DNA of 12,135 nucleotides from an uncultured Blautia sp. (GTDB taxonomy: Bacteria > Bacillota > Clostridia > Lachnospirales > Lachnospiraceae). The position numbers and the translations under genes were made by a program. The stretch is taken from the NCBI GenBank assembly GCA_937900135.1, contig CALCDJ010000052.1:1-12135 (forward strand), in the 5' to 3' direction. Shown here piece after piece: positions 12,130-12,135 of this stretch. Numbering within the stretch: the first letter of the stretch is position 1; each line of letters starts with the position of its first letter. The notes under the pieces were generated by a model, which ran no database searches, was not told the origin of the DNA, and saw nothing but the letters and a program-made list of their open reading frames with translations.

Positions 12130-12135
12130 CAAAAA

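Noticed and set aside
1..12135. CRISPR array, tRNA or rRNA genes, phage or toxin-antitoxin modules
   Set aside because: No regularly spaced repeats, no cloverleaf or rRNA-like conserved segments, and no matching protein motifs were found by reading both strands.

Overview
The window is AT-rich, uses Gram-positive expression signals (GGAGG-type ribosome binding sites, TTGACA/TATAAT promoters), and every convincing gene is on the minus strand. Protein style and gene families suggest a gut-type Clostridia, probably Lachnospiraceae (Blautia-like). This is an inference from protein resemblance, since no rRNA or marker gene is present.

Region 1 (1-1950) is mobile DNA. An IS110-family element (IS1111-like layout) carries a DEDD transposase. 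It has a 140-base structured non-coding stretch after the stop codon, which is a candidate bridge RNA, and an 11-bp subterminal inverted repeat. A long hairpin in the 5' leader buries the transposase ribosome binding site, and a promoter is placed so that its own transcript would escape that hairpin. Beyond the element (1-403) lie a GC-rich block and a small cysteine-containing open frame of unknown identity.

Region 2 (1949-3704) is a decaying accessory stretch. It holds a small zinc-ribbon/one-helix membrane protein and a 3'-terminal scrap of an alanine/sodium symporter gene. It also holds a strong rho-independent terminator, a small coiled-coil gene, and one gene apparently broken by two frameshifts into three overlapping small frames. 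A near-consensus promoter drives that last unit.

Region 3 (3763-12051) is a run of seven same-strand genes with short gaps or overlaps. In transcription order these are: two half-size ABC exporter genes forming an asymmetric heterodimer, an unknown 212-residue protein, a DUF2200 protein, a Gfo/Idh/MocA oxidoreductase, a family-4 (iron-sulfur) uracil-DNA glycosylase, and a membrane-anchored PQQ-type beta-propeller protein. The two ABC genes are a functional pair. The rest may be co-transcribed but show no obvious common pathway.

The best candidates for undescribed biology are the bridge-RNA-like region with the self-insulating leader of the IS110 element, and the unidentified GC-rich block beside it. 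The remaining genes look like ordinary chromosomal housekeeping and accessory genes.
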